This document shows positions 35,573 through 45,277 of a DNA stretch of 64,000 nucleotides, piece by piece. Made by a program: the position numbers and the translations under genes. The number at the start of each line of letters is the position of its first letter. Within the stretch, counting starts at the first letter, position 1. The notes under the pieces were generated by a model, which saw only the letters and a list, made by a program, of their open reading frames with translations, had not been told where the DNA came from and did no database searches. The DNA comes from an uncultured Eubacteriales bacterium (lineage in GTDB: Bacteria; Bacillota; Clostridia; Oscillospirales; CAG-382), in assembly GCA_900548115.1 (NCBI GenBank), contig URJL01000003.1, forward strand, positions 17,288 to 81,287, given 5' to 3'.

Positions 35573-37804
35573 TTATGAAAAACCGCGGGTTACGTCGGAA
35601 ACATCGCTGATCTTGCGGATTCTTTGCACGATGGTCGTGACGTGTGTCGTGTTTTTGCAGGTAATGTTGATGGTGATCTTTAAAGTCTTTCCCGCTTGGA
35701 TCGCCTTGGAATTCAAGGAATTTACCTGAACCTTCAGATCGTTTAAAAGATTTGAAAGCTCGGCAATGACCGTGAGGGAGTTTTTCGCGTAGATCTGCAA
35801 AACCGTTTCAAACCCGTTTTCGGAATTGCTGCGGTTGATCGAATACTGTGACCAATGCACCTTGACCCAACGGTCTTTTTCCTCTTCCTTTTGCTGACCC
35901 GAAACGGCGTTGGGACAATCGGCTTTGTGAACCGAAACGCCGAAGCCGCGCGTGACAAATCCGACGATGGCGTCGCCCGGAAGCGGGTTGCAGCAACGAG
36001 CAAAGCGGATCTGACAATTGTCGATTCCGTCGACGATGATGGTTTGATTTAAATTCTTCGGAGCGCCCTTCTGTGCGTTTTGCGAATAGGAGACCTCGCC
36101 GTTTTCGTCGGGAATGTTTTTCGGTTCTTCCTCCTGAACGGGGGTCACCACGCGGTCGAATTCGCTCTTTAGTTTAGAGGAGATTTTGGAGATCGACAGT
36201 CCGCCGTAGCCGAGACTGTTATAAAAGTCGTCGACGTCCGCCATGCCGATGCGGGCGGTGATGTTGGCGACAATTTCGCTTATCTGCGCGTCGGTGCAGG
36301 CGCGGCCGAACGACTTGATCTCGCGCTCGACCATGCTCTTTCCCTCCGCAATATTTTCGGTGCGTTTTTCGCGCTTATACCATTGACGGATTTTGTTTTT
36401 TGCTTCGCTGGTGCGGACGATCTTCAGCCAGTCCTTGCTCGGTCCCTTCGGGGTGGGGGAGGTGATGACCTCGACGATCTGTCCCGTTTGCAGAACTGTG
36501 CTGATGGGCACGATCATGCCGTTGACTTTGGCACCCGTCATGCGGTTGCCGACCTCGCTGTGAATGGCAAAGGCAAAGTCGATGCACGTCGCGCCGTTTT
36601 GCAGGCTGATAACGTCGCCCTTCGGCGTGAAAACGAAAATTTCGTCCTCGAATATGTCGATCTTCAAGGGCTTCAAAAATTCGTCGCTGTCGGCGTCGCC
36701 CTTTTCGGTCTCAACCAGCGTTCGGATCCATTTTAATTTTTCGGCGATGTTTTCCTTGTCCTGCTCGCCCGATTTATACTTCCAGTGCGCCGCCACACCG
36801 TATTCCGCCACCGTGTGCATTTCCCATGTGCGGATCTGCACCTCGAAGGGAATTCCGTGCCGCCCGATGACCGTCGTATGGAGCGAACGGTAAAGATTGG
36901 GTTTCGGCGTGGAAATATAATCCTTGAAGCGTCCGGGGATCAGGTTGAACATTTCGTGGATGATGCCGAGCACCGTGTAGCATTCAAGCTCGGTGTCGAC
37001 GATAATGCGGATGGCGTAAAAATCGTAGATCTCGTCAAAGCTTTTGCCCTGATTGTACATTTTTTTATAAATGCTGAAGATCGATTTTACGCGCCCCGAC
37101 ATGGAGTACGGAATTTTTTCTTCGGCAAGCTTTTCGCGGATCTGCGTCTGTGCGTTTTCTAAGAAATCGCGGTTTTCGCCGTAGCGGTGCTCAATGTCCT
37201 TTTTGACCTCTTCGTAGCCGATCGGGTCGAGGTATTGCAACGACAGATTTTCAAGCTCGCCCTTGATTTTCTGAATACCGAGACGGTGGGCAAGCGGTGC
37301 GTAGACGTGCATGGTCTCGAGCGCGATGCGGCGCTGTTTTGCGTCGGGCTGTGCCGAGAGAGTGCGCATGTTGTGCAGACGGTCGGCAAGCTTGATAAAG
37401 ATGACGCGGATGTCTTTGGACATGGCAAGAAACATCTTGCGCAGGTTCTCGACGCTTTCCTCTTCGCGGTTTTCAAAGTGAATGTTGACAAGCTTTGTAA
37501 GCCCGTCGACCAGCTCGCAAACCTCGTCGCCGAACATTTTGCGGATAGTCTCGCTGTCGGTTTTGTCCTTGCAGTCCTCGAGCGTGTCGTGCAAAAGGGC
37601 GGCGCACACCGAGTCGGTGTCCAGCTCCAGCTGCGCGACGATGATGGCGACGGCTACGGGGTGCGAGATATATTCCTCACCCGAGCGGCGAAATTGCCCT
37701 TCGTGCAGCGTATGCGCATAATCATAAGCTTTTTTGATCTTATCAAAATCGTATTGGGTGCTGATGGCGATCAGCTTTTCATACAATTCGGCGTAATAAT
37801 CCAT
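35573..37804 (-). CDS. rel: Bifunctional (p)ppGpp synthetase/hydrolase Rel
   Basis: The 743-residue protein holds, in order, an HD hydrolase domain (HPVAVAII, LLHDTLEDC with H72 and D73), a synthetase domain, TGS, a zinc-finger/RIS region and a C-terminal ACT domain. The synthetase has IPGRFKDYI, the RXKD motif of bifunctional Rel as opposed to the EXDD of RelA. TGS is VFTPKGDVISLQNGATCIDF. Both catalytic motifs look intact, so it should make and degrade the alarmone. GAAAGGA precedes the ATG. Order recJ-rel-dtd is conserved in Bacillota. Confidence 0.97.
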   Translation of the reverse strand: MDYYAELYEKLIAISTQYDFDKIKKAYDYAHTLHEGQFRRSGEEYISHPVAVAIIVAQLELDTDSVCAALLHDTLEDCKDKTDSETIRKMFGDEVCELVDGLTKLVNIHFENREEESVENLRKMFLAMSKDIRVIFIKLADRLHNMRTLSAQPDAKQRRIALETMHVYAPLAHRLGIQKIKGELENLSLQYLDPIGYEEVKKDIEHRYGENRDFLENAQTQIREKLAEEKIPYSMSGRVKSIFSIYKKMYNQGKSFDEIYDFYAIRIIVDTELECYTVLGIIHEMFNLIPGRFKDYISTPKPNLYRSLHTTVIGRHGIPFEVQIRTWEMHTVAEYGVAAHWKYKSGEQDKENIAEKLKWIRTLVETEKGDADSDEFLKPLKIDIFEDEIFVFTPKGDVISLQNGATCIDFAFAIHSEVGNRMTGAKVNGMIVPISTVLQTGQIVEVITSPTPKGPSKDWLKIVRTSEAKNKIRQWYKREKRTENIAEGKSMVEREIKSFGRACTDAQISEIVANITARIGMADVDDFYNSLGYGGLSISKISSKLKSEFDRVVTPVQEEEPKNIPDENGEVSYSQNAQKGAPKNLNQTIIVDGIDNCQIRFARCCNPLPGDAIVGFVTRGFGVSVHKADCPNAVSGQQKEEEKDRWVKVHWSQYSINRSNSENGFETVLQIYAKNSLTVIAELSNLLNDLKVQVNSLNSKAIQAGKTLKITINITCKNTTHVTTIVQRIRKISDVSDVTRGFS

Positions 37805-37836
37805 GGCGGTTATATCCTTTCAAAAGGGACTTTTCG

Positions 37837-39939
37837 TTATTTTCCCGCGTTTTGCCGCAGGCGCGAAAGGAGGGTGCTTTCCTCGAGATTGACTTTTCCC
37901 TCCACCGCGCAGAGCGATACCTCGGCATCGTTCAGTCCGTCGCGCGAGAGGGTTATCAGCCCGCGCTCGGCAAAGACATCCAGCATGATATTGACCATGC
38001 ACGGGGTCGACGGAACGCCGCCCGCGCGCAGCTTTTGCGAAAAAGAGCAAATGTCGATGTGCGGCGAGGTCTGAAGCGCGTTTCGCAAATAGACGAAGGT
38101 CTTGCGGAAGACCGTGATATCGGGAAGGTTTTCCGCGCTTACGGTAAAGGTCGCGATGGCGCGGAGATATTCTTTTGCCTGACGGTTTATGTAGGTGAGC
38201 GTTTCGCTTGACGGGCGAAGATCGCGCAGATGCAGCTGTACCGAGCGCGCTCCGCGGAATTCGTTGATCTCGAGCGAAAAAGCCGCGTCGACGTGCGCGC
38301 CCTTTTCAAAGGTGAATTCAGCCGGCGTTTTGTTGAAATAAAGCGCCGTGAAGCTGCATTCCCCGCGTGAGAGCAACAGCCGCAGATGTTTGTCGTTTCC
38401 GATCGGCGTTACCGATTCGATTACCGCGTCGCGCAGAGCGAAGACGGGCGAGGGATTCCCGTTGCCGTACGGCTCGAGCACTCCGAGCATTTCGGCATGG
38501 CGCGTGTCCAGCTCGTTTTCCGAAAGCTCAAGGTCGATGGCAAGCTCGGGCAGGCGCATCTCCTCGGTGATTCTCTCGGCGGCGTAGGCGTTGATCGCCT
38601 CGCGGAAAGCGCCGATTTTCTCTTCCTCGAGCGAAAGTCCCGCCGCAAGCTCGTGCCCGCCGCATTTCAAAAGCAGTTCGCGGCAGGCTCCGATCGCTTC
38701 GTTGATGTTAAAGCCCTTGATACTGCGTGCCGATCCTTTTCCCACGCCGTTGTGGGTGGTAATGAGAATACAGGGGAGATTGCAGCGCTCGACAAGACGC
38801 GAAGCGACAATGCCGATAACGCCTTGGTGCCAATGATCGCTCGACAGCACCAAGACCCGATCTTTTTCAAAATCGACGGTCTTGTCGATCTGTTCGAGCG
38901 CTTCGGCGAGAATCTGCGCTTCAATCGCCTGACGTTCGCGGTTGAGCGCGCAAAGCTCCTCGGCGACGGCAAGGGCGCGGTCGGGGTCGCGGGTGATCAA
39001 AAGCTCCGCCGCGTGCTTTACCTCTCCGATGCGTCCCGCCGCGTTCAGGCGCGGCGCGATAATAAAGCCGACGGTCGTGGCGGTGATATTCTTTTTCGTT
39101 TCGGCGTTTCCGCCCTGCGCCGCATACAAAAGCGCCCGAACGCCGAGATTGGCGCCCTTGCGATTATTTAAGACCGAAAGCCCGTGCGATACGATCGTTC
39201 GGTTTTCCCCGTGCAGGGGCATGACGTCGGCGACCGTACCGAGCGACACGATGTCGAGATATTTTTCGCACAGAGCGGGAAGATTCTGCTCCCCCTCCAG
39301 CGCGCACAGAAGCTTGAACACCACGCCGACGCCCGCAAGCTCGGTGAAGGGATACACGTTGTCGGGGCGTTTGGGATTGATCACGGCGAGCGCGTCGGTT
39401 GGAAGCGCTCCGCGGCATTCGTGGTGGTCGGTGATGATAAGGTCGATCCCTTTTTGCTTTGCATACGCCGCTTCTTCGACGGCGGTAATGCCCGTGTCGA
39501 CCGTGATGACAAGGCGTATTTTCGCGGCGGCAAAGCGGTCGATGGCGGCGGTGTTGAGTCCGTAGCCCTCCGAAAGGCGCTCGGGAATGTAATAACAGAC
39601 CTGCGCCTCCTTGGAGGAAAGATAGAGGTACAGCGCCGCGACCGACGAAATTCCGTCGACGTCATAGTCGCCGTAGATCAAAATACGTTCGCCGTTTTCG
39701 ACGGCGCTCTTTATCCGCGCGCACGCTTTTTCCATGTCCGCAAGCAAAAAAGGGTCGTGAAAGGAAAGCGCGTCGCCGCTCAAAAAATCCGCCGCCTTTT
39801 CGGGCGTGTCGATTCCGCGGGCACAAAGTATGCGCGCAAGAAAAAGAGGAATTTCCGTTTCCCGCGCCACTTTTTCGGCGCTTTCGGTATTATAGGGACG
39901 CACTGTCCACTTTTTTTCGTTTTTCAATCGTATATTCAT
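37837..39939 (-). CDS. recJ: Single-stranded-DNA exonuclease RecJ
   Basis: The 700-residue DHH-family nuclease shows ILIYGDYDVDGISS (motif I), a VDTGI motif, TDHHE (motif III) and the DHHA1 part with GGHELAAGLSL. An OB-like domain and a longer C-terminal extension follow, as in Bacillota RecJ. It degrades ssDNA 5'-3' in recombination and mismatch repair. ATG 39939 has no clear Shine-Dalgarno and is preceded within 2 bases by the palindrome CGATTCGAATCG, an unusual leader. It is the first gene of the recJ-rel-dtd-hemZ-flippase-mazG run. Confidence 0.95.
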   Translation of the reverse strand: MNIRLKNEKKWTVRPYNTESAEKVARETEIPLFLARILCARGIDTPEKAADFLSGDALSFHDPFLLADMEKACARIKSAVENGERILIYGDYDVDGISSVAALYLYLSSKEAQVCYYIPERLSEGYGLNTAAIDRFAAAKIRLVITVDTGITAVEEAAYAKQKGIDLIITDHHECRGALPTDALAVINPKRPDNVYPFTELAGVGVVFKLLCALEGEQNLPALCEKYLDIVSLGTVADVMPLHGENRTIVSHGLSVLNNRKGANLGVRALLYAAQGGNAETKKNITATTVGFIIAPRLNAAGRIGEVKHAAELLITRDPDRALAVAEELCALNRERQAIEAQILAEALEQIDKTVDFEKDRVLVLSSDHWHQGVIGIVASRLVERCNLPCILITTHNGVGKGSARSIKGFNINEAIGACRELLLKCGGHELAAGLSLEEEKIGAFREAINAYAAERITEEMRLPELAIDLELSENELDTRHAEMLGVLEPYGNGNPSPVFALRDAVIESVTPIGNDKHLRLLLSRGECSFTALYFNKTPAEFTFEKGAHVDAAFSLEINEFRGARSVQLHLRDLRPSSETLTYINRQAKEYLRAIATFTVSAENLPDITVFRKTFVYLRNALQTSPHIDICSFSQKLRAGGVPSTPCMVNIMLDVFAERGLITLSRDGLNDAEVSLCAVEGKVNLEESTLLSRLRQNAGK

Positions 39940-39940
39940 T

Positions 39941-39993
39941 CGATTCGAATCGGTCCAATCTGTAATATAGGTCGGGTATCGCTTTAACGATAC
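39941..39993. promoter_or_regulatory. Palindromes in the recJ leader, possible operator
   Basis: CGATTCGAATCG (39941-39952) is a perfect 12-bp palindrome touching the recJ start. GTATCG and CGATAC (39976-39981, 39988-39993) form a second inverted repeat. A possible -10 box for recJ, TATATT on the minus strand, is at 39969-39964, between the two. Confidence 0.35.
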
Positions 39994-40027
39994 GTTATTT
40001 CGTGTTTTACAAAAAATGAGAGAATAA

Positions 40028-40459
40028 TCAGCCCTGCGCTTTTTCGACGATACGTTTCAGCATGACGCACGGGCGTTTTTTTACATAACGGTTCATTCCG
40101 TAAAGCAGTCCCGCAAAGGGAATAACAAACCCCGCCGCAGCGCCGAGAAGACAAGCCGTTTCGGAAGCGCCGTTTTGCGACAGAAGACCGCAGAGAAAGA
40201 AAGCGAAAAGCAAGGGAAAAATAAAGATTAAAAAGGTCGTTCCGAGAACAAAGCGGTTTTCGGAATAAAGTTCTACACGGTCGCCGACTGCGGCACCGAG
40301 CGTGTTTTTCACTTTGATCATGATCGGCTTTTCGTGAGTCGCATCGCACCCGCCGCCGCAAAAAGCCTTTTGCTTACAGCCCTCGCAGGCGCTTTGCCGC
40401 ATGACGCGGACGTTTATTTTGCCGTCGTTTTCGGAGACGACAAGTCCCGATTGTACCAT
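40028..40459 (-). CDS. SoxR-reducing system RseC-family protein
   Basis: The 143-residue protein has an N-terminal cysteine block, SACEGCKQKAFCGGGC, two membrane helices (about residues 70-92 and 98-120) and a short basic tail. This is the RseC/MucC layout. In Clostridia such proteins often accompany Rnf or SoxR-type redox systems, but none is here. The cysteines may hold a metal or Fe-S centre. The role is unclear. It stands alone between the recJ promoter region and the flavoprotein terminator. Confidence 0.82.
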   Translation of the reverse strand: MVQSGLVVSENDGKINVRVMRQSACEGCKQKAFCGGGCDATHEKPIMIKVKNTLGAAVGDRVELYSENRFVLGTTFLIFIFPLLFAFFLCGLLSQNGASETACLLGAAAGFVIPFAGLLYGMNRYVKKRPCVMLKRIVEKAQG

Positions 40460-40488
40460 AAAGTTTCTCCTTTGAAATCGGAAAGCTT

Positions 40489-40525
40489 AAAAAACCGACA
40501 AAGACCGAAAGAGCGGTCAGACGGT
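40489..40525 (-). terminator. Terminator overlapping the flavoprotein stop
   Basis: A nested hairpin on the minus strand: outer AACCG/CGGTT (40525-40521 with 40497-40493), inner GACCG/CGGTC, followed by a T tract. The inner stem includes the last codon and stop of the flavoprotein gene. Confidence 0.65.
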
Positions 40526-42154
40526 TTCGAGATAGGCAAGCGCACAGCGGATCCCGTCGACTGCGGCGCTGGTAATGCCGCCCGCGTAGCCCGCTCCCTC
40601 GCCGCAGGGGTAAAGCCCTTTGTGCGAAAGCGCCGACAGCGTGTCCTTTTCACGCAAAATGCGGACGGGCGACGAAGTTCGGGTCTCGGGCGCGGTCAGG
40701 ATCGCGTCGGGCGAAGAAAAGCCCGAAAGCTGTTTTTCGAAGCACAAAAAGCCCTTTTTCAAATATTCGCCGACAAACGGCGGAAAGAGCGTTTCGACCG
40801 CGCATTCCTCGGTTTTTCCGGTGTAGGTGGGAAGCACTTTTCCCGAGGCGGCTCCGTTTTTCAAAAAATCACCCATGGTTCGGATCGGTGCGTTTCCGTG
40901 CGCTGCTTCGAACGCTTTTTGCTCGATGGTGTGCTGAAAGGCGATGGCGGAAAACACGTCGCCGCCGAAGTCTTTTTCGTTTATCGAAACGGCGATGGCG
41001 GAGTTTGCGTTCTGCCCGTCGCGGGCGTGAAAGCTCATGCCGTTGGTGACGATCGTGCCGCGCTCGGAAGCCGAGGCGACGACCGTTCCGCCGGGACACA
41101 TGCAGAAGGAATAGACCGCGCGGTCGCCGTCAAAGCGGTGCGAAAGGGCGTATTCGCCGTGCGGCAGGGCGGGATGTCCCGCCTTTTCGCCGTAGAGGGC
41201 GCGGTCAATGTCGGCTTGCAGATGCTCGACGCGAACGCCCACCGAAAAGGGCTTGGCGCAGAGAGAGACTCCTTCTGAAACAAGCGTTTTGAAGGTGTCG
41301 CGCGCACTGTGTCCGACGGCGAGAAACAGCGCGTCGGTCTCGATCTCGCCGTTTGTCGTTACCGCGGCGCGGACGCGCCCGTCCGAGAAAAAGCGAATAC
41401 CGCAAAGAGCGGTCTCGAACCGTACCTCGCCGCCCAGCGAAAGGATCGTCTTTCGAATGTTTTTGACAATGGCACGAAGCTTGTCCGTCCCGACGTGCGG
41501 CTTTGCCGAGATGAGAATATCCTCGTCGGCTCCGTTTTGATAAAAAGTCTCGAGAACACTTTGACAAAGCGGATCGTTGATTCGGGTCATAAGCTTCCCG
41601 TCCGAAAAAGTGCCCGCGCCGCCCTCGCCGAACTGAACGTTCGATTCGGGGTCGACGACGCCGCTTTCCCAATAGCGCGCAACGTCGTCCGCCCGTCGGT
41701 CGACCTCCCGCCCGCGCTCGAGAACGATGGGGCGAAGCCCCGCCCGCGCAAGGGTGAGGGCGCAAAACATACCGCCGGGACCGAAGCCCGCGACGACGGG
41801 GCGAAGAGCACTTTTCTTTTCGGGAATAAAAAGCGGATCGTCGCAAAGAACCGAGAGCGAATGCTTTGCCGCAAAGGCGGAAAAGCGCGCATATTGCTCT
41901 TCGTTCAAAAATTGCGCTTCGCAAAGGCAAAAGGCGATCGAGTAGACAAACCGAATGTCCTCTTTTTTTCGCGCGTCGACCGATTTTTTGAACACCCGAA
42001 AGGAATTCTCCTTTACGGGATAGCGAAGAGAGGCGGCGCGCACCTTTTTGCGCGCCGCCTCCTTTGCCGCTTCATCGCACAAAAACGCACTTTTTTGCAG
42101 CGGCACGGAGACGCTTCGCACAAGAAGCGTCTCGATTTTGCGTATGTTATTCAT
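40517..42154 (-). CDS. FAD-dependent dehydrogenase of the COG2509 type
   Basis: The 545-residue flavoprotein has a Rossmann motif VVAGFGPGGMFCALTLARAG near residue 120 and an Glu-ending strand (PIVLERG). GEGGAGTFSDGKL and a C-terminal FAD contact, GLYPCGEGAGYAGGI, follow. Residues 1-110 form an extra domain typical of this uncharacterised group. The substrate is unknown. The start at 42154 overlaps the cdaR stop by 8 bases, so it is co-translated with the c-di-AMP genes. In Bacillus the same position is held by glmM. Confidence 0.88.
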   Translation of the reverse strand: MNNIRKIETLLVRSVSVPLQKSAFLCDEAAKEAARKKVRAASLRYPVKENSFRVFKKSVDARKKEDIRFVYSIAFCLCEAQFLNEEQYARFSAFAAKHSLSVLCDDPLFIPEKKSALRPVVAGFGPGGMFCALTLARAGLRPIVLERGREVDRRADDVARYWESGVVDPESNVQFGEGGAGTFSDGKLMTRINDPLCQSVLETFYQNGADEDILISAKPHVGTDKLRAIVKNIRKTILSLGGEVRFETALCGIRFFSDGRVRAAVTTNGEIETDALFLAVGHSARDTFKTLVSEGVSLCAKPFSVGVRVEHLQADIDRALYGEKAGHPALPHGEYALSHRFDGDRAVYSFCMCPGGTVVASASERGTIVTNGMSFHARDGQNANSAIAVSINEKDFGGDVFSAIAFQHTIEQKAFEAAHGNAPIRTMGDFLKNGAASGKVLPTYTGKTEECAVETLFPPFVGEYLKKGFLCFEKQLSGFSSPDAILTAPETRTSSPVRILREKDTLSALSHKGLYPCGEGAGYAGGITSAAVDGIRCALAYLETV

Positions 42155-43490
42155 TCGTGTTTTCCGCTTTCGTGATAATAAGATCGGCGGTGCAGTCCGA
42201 TGCATTTTTAATGAAGACATTGCGCACCTCATCCGAGCCGAACACCACCTCGACGGGATAATCGTAATAGGTTCCCTCGGAGAGTCCGTCGGCGGAGATA
42301 TAGGCTTTTATATCGGAGGCGGACAGCTGCGAAACAACGTCGTAAGTGCCGCAAACCGTGAGAAACAGAGGGCTTGCCGCTTCGGCGGCGAGACCGTCCT
42401 CGACCCCTTCGACCGTAATGCGGCGGGCAATGAAGGTGATCTGCCGCTCGCGGTAATTTTTGATCGAAAGCTGCATGGAACATTTGGTGCGCGTCCCGGC
42501 AAGGCTTACGCCGTCGGGCAGTTTATAATCGAGCTGCAAAGTCTGCGACGAGCCGATGAGCGTCTCGTCGACGGGCGTTGTGCCGATCTCGGTGAGATTT
42601 TCGATGTCCTCAATCTCCCCCCGCACCGTGACGGTGGAGGGCTTTGCCGTATATTCGATGACATCGGCGTCGAAATATCCGTGCTGGAATTCGGGCACGA
42701 CGGGCAGTTCTTTTTCCATGTTGACGGGAACATACACGTCGATCTGCTTGTCTAAGATCGAAACATACGGGTTGTCGATCTCGTTTCCGCTCTCGTCCAG
42801 CAAAATCGGCGTCACGCCCTTGATGTTGACCGAGCGGTTGATCTGCGAAAGCTCGACGGTCACTTCGGCTTCGGCAATGGTGGCAAGAACCTCTTCGGGT
42901 CCCTGCACCGTGACATAGCTGCGGGAGGTCTCGAGCGTGCCGATCTTCAAGGTCTTGTCGTCGCTCGTGCCGCCCGTATATTCCGCCCGAACCCGCACGC
43001 TGCGGCTCGAGGGCTTGTCAACGTAAACATAAAGGCTCTTCGGCAACACCTCTTCGATCGAGGCGTCCTTTGCCGTGACGACCGAAATGTTCAGAGGATA
43101 TTCGCCCGCCTCGGTGATCTGGGAAATGTCGACATAGGCGGTGATATCGGAGGAGCGGATGCCCGAGAGCACGCTTCTCTTTCCCGAAAGAACCACGTCG
43201 ACGGTGTAGCGGTCGCTCGACATGACCTCCAGCCCCTTGCGGTTCGTTCCCGTGTTACGGAAAGTCACCTCAACGCCGCTGTAGGTCTCACGGTACGTGG
43301 TGCTCTGCGTGTCGATAACATACGACCATAAACAGACGGCGGCGAAAACGCATAGAATCTTGGCGATGATATCGTGCGTGAAAAACGTCTTGACCGCATT
43401 CCAAAATTTTGTGCGCGAAAAACCCGTGTCCGAGCCGTCCTCGTTCTTTTTTCCGAAATTTTTGAAAAACGGCATGTTGATCTTTTTCAT
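42147..43490 (-). CDS. cdaR: CdaA regulator CdaR (YbbR-domain protein)
   Basis: The 447-residue protein has one N-terminal membrane helix (IIAKILCVFAAVCLWSYVI, residues 41-59) and then about four YbbR repeats outside the membrane. Markers of the repeats are TVDVVLSGKRSVLSGI, SRSYVTVQGPEEVL, KPSTVTVRGEIEDI and PLFLTVCGTYDVV. CdaR binds and modulates CdaA. The gene overlaps cdaA by 4 bases. It is of normal length for a four-repeat CdaR. Confidence 0.95.
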   Translation of the reverse strand: MKKINMPFFKNFGKKNEDGSDTGFSRTKFWNAVKTFFTHDIIAKILCVFAAVCLWSYVIDTQSTTYRETYSGVEVTFRNTGTNRKGLEVMSSDRYTVDVVLSGKRSVLSGIRSSDITAYVDISQITEAGEYPLNISVVTAKDASIEEVLPKSLYVYVDKPSSRSVRVRAEYTGGTSDDKTLKIGTLETSRSYVTVQGPEEVLATIAEAEVTVELSQINRSVNIKGVTPILLDESGNEIDNPYVSILDKQIDVYVPVNMEKELPVVPEFQHGYFDADVIEYTAKPSTVTVRGEIEDIENLTEIGTTPVDETLIGSSQTLQLDYKLPDGVSLAGTRTKCSMQLSIKNYRERQITFIARRITVEGVEDGLAAEAASPLFLTVCGTYDVVSQLSASDIKAYISADGLSEGTYYDYPVEVVFGSDEVRNVFIKNASDCTADLIITKAENTNE

Positions 43491-44329
43491 TTCGTCCCTC
43501 CGTTTTCCCCGTTTTTGTCGTTATCGTTTTCCGACAGCATAAGGCGTAAAAGAAGCCTGCGCAGCTGTGCGCCGTCGTAATGGCGGGTCAGATGTCCGTC
43601 GAGCGCGACCGAGATCACGCCCGTTTCCTCCGATACGATCACCACGACCGCGTCGGAGTTTTCACTCATGCCGATGCCGGCGCGATGGCGCGTTCCGAGA
43701 TCCTTGATGATCTCGGGATTGGTGGAAAGCGGAAGAAAACAGCCTGCCGAATAAAGGCGGTTGCTGCGGATGATGAGCGCGCCGTCGTGCATGGGCGCTT
43801 TGTTGAAGAAAATATTTTTGATCATATACGCGACGGGAAGCGCGTCGATAACCGTTCCCGTTTTAATGACGTCGCCGAGCTTGGTCGAGCGCTCGAAAAT
43901 GATGAGAGCACCCGTCTTTTCGGCGGAAAAGTCGGTCACGGCTTCGACAACCGCGTCGATGCACTGCACGGTCTGCGACATGTATTTTTTGTCCTTTTTA
44001 CGGTTGCGCGAAATAAAAGAGGGTCCGCCGACCTTTTCGAGAAAGGCGCGAAGCTCCGACTGGAACAAAATGACGACGCCGATCATGCCGACCTGCACGA
44101 TGTTGCCGATAAGAAAGCTCAAAACCGACATGCCGAGAAGGTTGCTGACCATCATGGCGACGAATACGAGAAGAATGCCGACGGCAAGCTTTCCCGCGCG
44201 GCGGTCGCGTACAAAACGGTATATGTAATAGAAAATGACCGATACGATGGCAATATCTAAAACATCAAAGAAGCCGATCGAGGAAAATTGCGTGAGAAAA
44301 CCCGAAAAAGCGTCATACAGCGTGCTCAT
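43487..44329 (-). CDS. cdaA: Membrane diadenylate cyclase CdaA
   Basis: The 280-residue protein has three N-terminal membrane helices (about residues 18-40, 48-67, 72-92) and a DAC domain with MHDGALII (DGA motif) and GTRHRAGIG (RHR motif), both intact. It makes c-di-AMP from two ATP, controlling potassium, osmolyte balance and wall homeostasis. Its start lies inside the birA 3' end (17-base overlap) and its end overlaps cdaR, so expression is tied to both. Confidence 0.97.
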   Translation of the reverse strand: MSTLYDAFSGFLTQFSSIGFFDVLDIAIVSVIFYYIYRFVRDRRAGKLAVGILLVFVAMMVSNLLGMSVLSFLIGNIVQVGMIGVVILFQSELRAFLEKVGGPSFISRNRKKDKKYMSQTVQCIDAVVEAVTDFSAEKTGALIIFERSTKLGDVIKTGTVIDALPVAYMIKNIFFNKAPMHDGALIIRSNRLYSAGCFLPLSTNPEIIKDLGTRHRAGIGMSENSDAVVVIVSEETGVISVALDGHLTRHYDGAQLRRLLLRLMLSENDNDKNGENGGTK

Positions 44330-45227
44330 CGTTTGCTTCCTCCTTGTTCTTCATATTTTCCTCGTTTTCTTCGTTTCCGTTTTCTTCGTCTTCGTCCTCT
44401 TCGCCGCGTACAAGACGGGTGCTGACCTCGCCCGTGCGGAGAATGTCGGTGGTTCCGTCGGCGTATTGGACATAAAGCGCCGCGTCGTCGTCTATCCCCA
44501 AGACCTTTGCGCGCCGAACCGTGTCGCCGCGGAGAACGTCGACCTCCTTGCCGATGATGACCGAGAGCGAGCGGTATTCGTTCAGCAGTTCCTCCCGTGC
44601 GTTTTCGTCCTTGTCGGCAAGGCATTTTTCAAGCTGATTGAGTATTTCGGCGCACAGCTCGTTTTTGGAGAAGGCAACCTTCGTAAAGTCGGAAAGCGAG
44701 GCGGCAATTTCGGATACGTCGCCCGAAAAACCGCCCTTGGGGGAGGATACGTTGATTCCGATGCCGAGAACGGTAAAATCTGCTTTCCCTTTCAAAACGA
44801 CCCGCTCCGCCAGAATGCCGCAGAGCTTTTTGCCCTCGTAATAAATGTCGTTGACCCACTTTACACCGACGGCAAGACCCGTAAGCGAGCGGATCGCACG
44901 GGCGACCGCCACGGCAGCGCGAACGGTAAGCCCGATGGGATCGCAGGCGACGCGCCGGTCGAACAGGAGCGTGCTCATATAAAGTCCGCCCTTGGGCGAG
45001 AGAAACGTGCGCCCGAGCCGTCCGCGCCCCGAAAGCTGTGTTTCGGAAACGACGGTAAAGCCGTCGTCCAGAATTTCGCTGCGTTGTTTGATATAGAGAT
45101 TGGTGGAGCCGACCGATTGCAAAACGGCAAGGGTCGACCCGATGACGACCGTATCGAGCTGCGAGGATATCGCCGCAACGGAAAGCGGCATGCCCGCCGC
45201 AATGCAGTTTTTCGGTTCTTCAGCCAT
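44313..45227 (-). CDS. birA: Biotin--[acetyl-CoA-carboxylase] ligase, class I (no DNA-binding domain)
   Basis: The catalytic domain shows GRGRLGR near residue 70, KWVNDIYYEGKKLCGILAE near 125 and GIGINVSS, followed by the C-terminal SH3-like domain. It attaches biotin to carboxylase carriers. The N-terminus has only about 30 residues before the catalytic core, so there is no winged-helix repressor domain and it cannot regulate biotin genes as BirA of E. coli or B. subtilis does. The last about 30 residues are almost all Glu, Asp and Asn, an odd tail that is also the region overlapping cdaA. Confidence 0.93.
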   Translation of the reverse strand: MAEEPKNCIAAGMPLSVAAISSQLDTVVIGSTLAVLQSVGSTNLYIKQRSEILDDGFTVVSETQLSGRGRLGRTFLSPKGGLYMSTLLFDRRVACDPIGLTVRAAVAVARAIRSLTGLAVGVKWVNDIYYEGKKLCGILAERVVLKGKADFTVLGIGINVSSPKGGFSGDVSEIAASLSDFTKVAFSKNELCAEILNQLEKCLADKDENAREELLNEYRSLSVIIGKEVDVLRGDTVRRAKVLGIDDDAALYVQYADGTTDILRTGEVSTRLVRGEEDEDEENGNEENEENMKNKEEANDEHAV

Positions 45228-45277
45228 GGGATCACCTCATCTTTTTTTGGATTTGTCGTTCGGTTTGCGCGCGTCCT

